The position numbers and the translations under genes were made by a program. A stretch of 7,020 nucleotides of DNA from Pseudomonadota bacterium (GTDB lineage Bacteria > Pseudomonadota > Gammaproteobacteria > UBA5335). Where the stretch lies: positions 1-7,020 of the forward strand of contig PKCW01000166.1 in assembly GCA_002862965.1 (NCBI GenBank). Reading direction: 5' to 3'. Below are positions 5,303 to 7,020 of the stretch, one piece after another (positions within the stretch are counted from its first letter, which is position 1; the number at the start of each line of letters is the position of its first letter). Under the pieces are notes generated by a model. It worked only from the letters and a program-made list of their open reading frames with translations, was not told the origin of the DNA and ran no database searches.

Positions 5303-5363
5303 AAATGCGCCATCTTTCCGGAGAGCGGAAGCATGGCCACCGTCCGGTGCAACCAGCTTCCCG
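5263..5363 (-). ncRNA. Candidate small RNA or pyk leader RNA between pyk and fnr
   Basis: This is inferred, not recognised from a known family. A terminator at its left end lacks any gene to terminate. The FNR-type palindrome centred at 5404.5 would, if used toward the left as a class II site at -41.5, place a start at 5363. A weak -10, TAGGCT, lies at 5375-5370 in the right place. The resulting RNA would be about 100 bases, with a small hairpin (TTCCG/CGGAA, about 5316-5330) before the terminator stem. The 5' end is uncertain. Confidence 0.35.
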
Positions 5364-5397
5364 AAGACAAGCCTAATCCGAGTCTCCGCCGGTGAAA

Positions 5398-5411
5398 TTG
5401 ACCTGGGTCAA
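5398..5411. promoter_or_regulatory. FNR-type operator TTGAC-N4-GTCAA
   Basis: TTGAC (5398-5402) and GTCAA (5407-5411) form a perfect inverted repeat around CTGG. The FNR consensus is TTGAT-N4-ATCAA, so each half-site differs only at its inner base; the spacing is exact. It is centred 63 bases before the fnr ATG at 5468. The encoded FNR has the E206/S209/R210 recognition residues that read TTGA half-sites. Autoregulation is therefore likely. Because it is palindromic, it could also serve the minus strand. Confidence 0.7.
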
Positions 5412-5433
5412 GGGGGCGCGCCATGCCGCGGGC

Positions 5434-5439
5434 CACAAT
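5434..5439 (+). promoter_or_regulatory. Possible -10 element of fnr, class II spacing from the FNR box
   Basis: CACAAT at 5434-5439 matches TATAAT at 4 of 6 positions. If the FNR box is at -41.5 the start point is 5446, and the -12 to -7 window is exactly 5434-5439. That leaves a 22-base leader before the ATG at 5468. The geometry is that of an FNR-activated class II promoter, although the hexamer itself is weak. Confidence 0.4.
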
Positions 5440-5467
5440 AGGCCAACCCTCCACCACGAGCTGGATC

Positions 5468-6214
5468 ATGGCGTCCTCATCTCACTGCCTTTCGTCCGCC
5501 GCGCACCGTTCGATCCGCCGCACCTGCGTCAACTGTGCCTTGAGCGAGCTGTGTGTCCCGGTCGGGCTTGACCAACAGGATATGGAGCGGCTCGACCAGT
5601 TGGTCGATCGTCAACAGCCATTGCCGGCCAACGCGCATCTTTGCCGCGTCGGTGAGCGGTTCAGCAGCTTGTATGCCGTGCGTTCGGGGTGTTTCAAGAG
5701 CTATCGCATGGACCGCGAGGGACGTGAACGCGTGCTTGCGTTTCACCTCCCCGGAGAACTGATGGGCCTGGATGCCATCTACCCGGGCGTGTACCAGTCC
5801 AACATCATTGCCTTGGACGTCGGCGGCGTCTGCGCGCTGCCGTATAACGATCTCAGTCACCTGGCGGCGCAGATCCCGCGCCTGCAGGAACAGATCTTCC
5901 GCCTGTTGAGCAAGGACCTTTCGGCCTATGCCTGGCTGGCGGGCGATCACAGCGCGGAAGAGCGGGTTGCCGGTTTCCTGCTCGATCTGTCCAACCGTTA
6001 CCGGGAACGGGGTTATTCGGACCGCGCTTTCAACCTCGCGATGCCGCGCCGGGACATTGCCAATTACCTGCGTCTGGCCACGGAGACCGTGAGCCGTGTC
6101 ATCACCCGATTCGAGCGGGAAGGACTGATCCGGACCGAGCGGCGCGAGGTTCAATTGCTGGATCTCGATGGACTGAACCAGCGCGCCAACTACTGTCTGC
6201 AAGTATCGGGTTGA
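5468..6214 (+). CDS. fnr: FNR/ANR oxygen-sensing transcription regulator
   Basis: The 248-residue protein is a Crp/Fnr-family regulator with an oxygen-labile [4Fe-4S] cluster. Counting from the ATG at 5468, its cysteines fall at C20, C23, C29 and C122, identical to E. coli FNR. The cyclic-nucleotide-binding-type beta roll spans about 35-135, the dimer helix about 138-160, and the helix-turn-helix about 192-221 (RRDIANYLRLATETVSRVITRF), with E206, S209 and R210 as the TTGA-reading residues. Without oxygen it dimerises and switches genes for anaerobic respiration and haem synthesis. An in-frame ATG at 5423 has a better Shine-Dalgarno (AGGGGG, 5411-5416) but would begin inside or just after the FNR box and add 15 residues; 5468 is preferred by cysteine numbering and promoter layout, though it has only a weak GAG. 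It converges on the HemN-containing frame, a usual fnr/anr neighbour. Confidence 0.95.
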   Translation: MASSSHCLSSAAHRSIRRTCVNCALSELCVPVGLDQQDMERLDQLVDRQQPLPANAHLCRVGERFSSLYAVRSGCFKSYRMDREGRERVLAFHLPGELMGLDAIYPGVYQSNIIALDVGGVCALPYNDLSHLAAQIPRLQEQIFRLLSKDLSAYAWLAGDHSAEERVAGFLLDLSNRYRERGYSDRAFNLAMPRRDIANYLRLATETVSRVITRFEREGLIRTERREVQLLDLDGLNQRANYCLQVSG

Positions 6215-6241
6215 GTTTTGCGCGGCGGACAAGCAGTTGCG

Positions 6242-6259
6242 GACCCGGCTGCGCGGGTC
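6242..6259. terminator. Possible hairpin terminator between fnr and the HemN frame
   Basis: GACCCG (6242-6247) and CGGGTC (6254-6259) form a 6-bp GC-rich stem around GCTGCG, midway in the 47-base gap between two convergent genes. Neither strand has a T-run after it, so it would be a weak or atypical terminator. Position is the main support. Confidence 0.35.
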
Positions 6260-6261
6260 GG

Positions 6262-7020
6262 TCAGATGAGGCGCGCGTGCTCGGCAGGTGACGCCTTTTC
6301 CCGGAGATAGGCGTCAAAGGGCGCCGCAACCGCACGCAGGAGATACCGTCCGTCAGGCGTCACTTCCAGTGCATCCGGGCCCAGATGGACCAGGCCATCG
6401 GCAGCGGCAGGCTCGAGGGTCCGCAGTTCGGTTGCGAAATAGGTGGGAAAGTCGACGCCGTGGCATTCCCGGATGGTTCGGTAGCAAACCCGACCTTGGC
6501 ACATCAGCGCCTGGATGACGGCTTGCCGAAGTTGGTCTTCGCGGGTCAGCACGATGCCGCGGCTCACCGGCAGGCGTCGTTCCGCAATGGCCGATCGATA
6601 GTCGCGCAAACTTTTGGTGTTCTGCGCATAGTGCATGCCGACGTGGCTGATGGCGCTGACGCCCAGCCCGATGAGATCGCAGCCGCCCAAGGTCGAGTAA
6701 CCCTGGAAGTTGCGATGCAGGTCTCCCCGCCGCAGGGCCTGTGCCAGCGGATCGTGCCCTTTGGCGAAATGGTCCATGCCGATGTGGACATAGCCGGCTG
6801 CTTCCAGGCGCTCGACGGCCATCGCGTCGAGCTTTCCCTGGTCTGGCACCCCGTCGCGCTTCGAATCGAGGTTCAGCACCGCGAAGGCGGAGTATTCCGG
6901 GTCGAAGGTCCAGGATTCGCGGATCGCCACCAGGTTGCGCTTCTGGTCGAGCACCAACTCGGCCCGGGCCTGCACCCAGACATGGGGATGCGCCAGCGCC
7001 GCGCCCGCCCCGCCGCACAC
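6262..7020 (-). CDS. hemN: Chimeric frame: DUF1007 N-terminus joined to HemN C-terminus (start beyond right edge)
   Basis: The frame is open from the right edge to TGA at 6264-6262, 252 visible residues. The first part is a DUF1007 periplasmic protein: the end of a signal peptide (AGAALA), then HPHVWVQARAELV, ESWTFDPEYSAFAV, and an acidic NLDSKRDGVPDQGKLDA segment. From about residue 69 on it is HemN, the oxygen-independent coproporphyrinogen III oxidase: ERLEAAGYVHIGMDHFAK, LHRNFQGYSTLGGCDLIGLG, VSAISHVGMHYAQN, RGIVLTREDQLRQAVIQALMC and the conserved C-terminal domain. Only about 180 of HemN's roughly 457 residues are present; the radical-SAM CxxxCxxC region is absent. The junction lies near 6814-6825. 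There are no stops or frameshifts. As built it cannot be a working HemN and would be sent to the periplasm. A deletion fusion or assembly misjoin is likelier than a functional new protein. Confidence 0.85.
   Translation of the reverse strand: MCGGAGAALAHPHVWVQARAELVLDQKRNLVAIRESWTFDPEYSAFAVLNLDSKRDGVPDQGKLDAMAVERLEAAGYVHIGMDHFAKGHDPLAQALRRGDLHRNFQGYSTLGGCDLIGLGVSAISHVGMHYAQNTKSLRDYRSAIAERRLPVSRGIVLTREDQLRQAVIQALMCQGRVCYRTIRECHGVDFPTYFATELRTLEPAAADGLVHLGPDALEVTPDGRYLLRAVAAPFDAYLREKASPAEHARLI

Noticed and set aside
5056..5469. A 137-codon minus-strand frame crossing the pyk start and the intergenic region
   Set aside because: It runs through the terminator hairpin and into pyk in another frame, with no family match; the open frame is due to GC-rich composition.
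5477..6232. A 251-codon minus-strand frame opposite fnr
   Set aside because: It is a shadow of fnr, which has all four cluster cysteines and the recognition helix.
1..7020. CRISPR arrays, tRNA or rRNA genes, insertion sequences
   Set aside because: No regularly spaced repeats, cloverleaf-like sequence, rRNA-like sequence, transposase or terminal inverted repeats were seen on either strand.

Overview
The window is GC-rich bacterial chromosome and reads as a gammaproteobacterium that can respire at low oxygen. Evidence for this: a c-type cytochrome, an FNR/ANR regulator with all four iron-sulfur cysteines at the E. coli positions, HemN sequence next to it (a common fnr/anr arrangement), GloC/YcbL, and a sigma-28 flagellar control gene set. 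The species cannot be named from sequence alone.

Layout, left to right. A secreted c-type cytochrome-like gene (minus, 1-425) runs off the left edge. It is divergent from gloC (plus, 518-1156), a glyoxalase II-like hydrolase. Directly after gloC lies a frameshifted relic of a YjbQ-family gene (about 1160-1555). A 418-base gene-free stretch (1556-1973) follows, holding hairpins, an AT-rich tract and candidate promoter elements for fliA. Next comes a compact flagellar regulatory module: fliA (1974-2699), a well-formed sigma-28 promoter (2755-2781), a FlgM-like anti-sigma factor (2814-3068) and a YcgR-type PilZ protein (3093-3770), closed by a terminator that overlaps the PilZ stop. No flagellar structural gene is in view. 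Pyruvate kinase (minus, 3774-5210) converges on PilZ with a 3-base gap. The 257-base gap between pyk and fnr holds a perfect FNR-type palindrome and a strong minus-strand terminator that closes no visible gene. fnr (plus, 5468-6214) converges on a chimeric frame (minus, 6262-7020).

How the genes fit together. FliA would transcribe the flgM-pilZ pair from the sigma-28 promoter, giving anti-sigma feedback plus c-di-GMP control of motility. FNR probably regulates itself and perhaps a small minus-strand RNA from the shared palindrome. HemN normally provides oxygen-independent haem synthesis next to FNR. Here, however, only its C-terminal part is present, joined in frame to the start of a periplasmic DUF1007 protein, so the radical-SAM domain is missing from the visible frame.

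The observations most worth checking are the DUF1007-HemN chimera, the possible FNR-controlled small RNA or leader upstream of pyk, the YjbQ relic, and the TTTGGCGC repeats on both sides of fliA.
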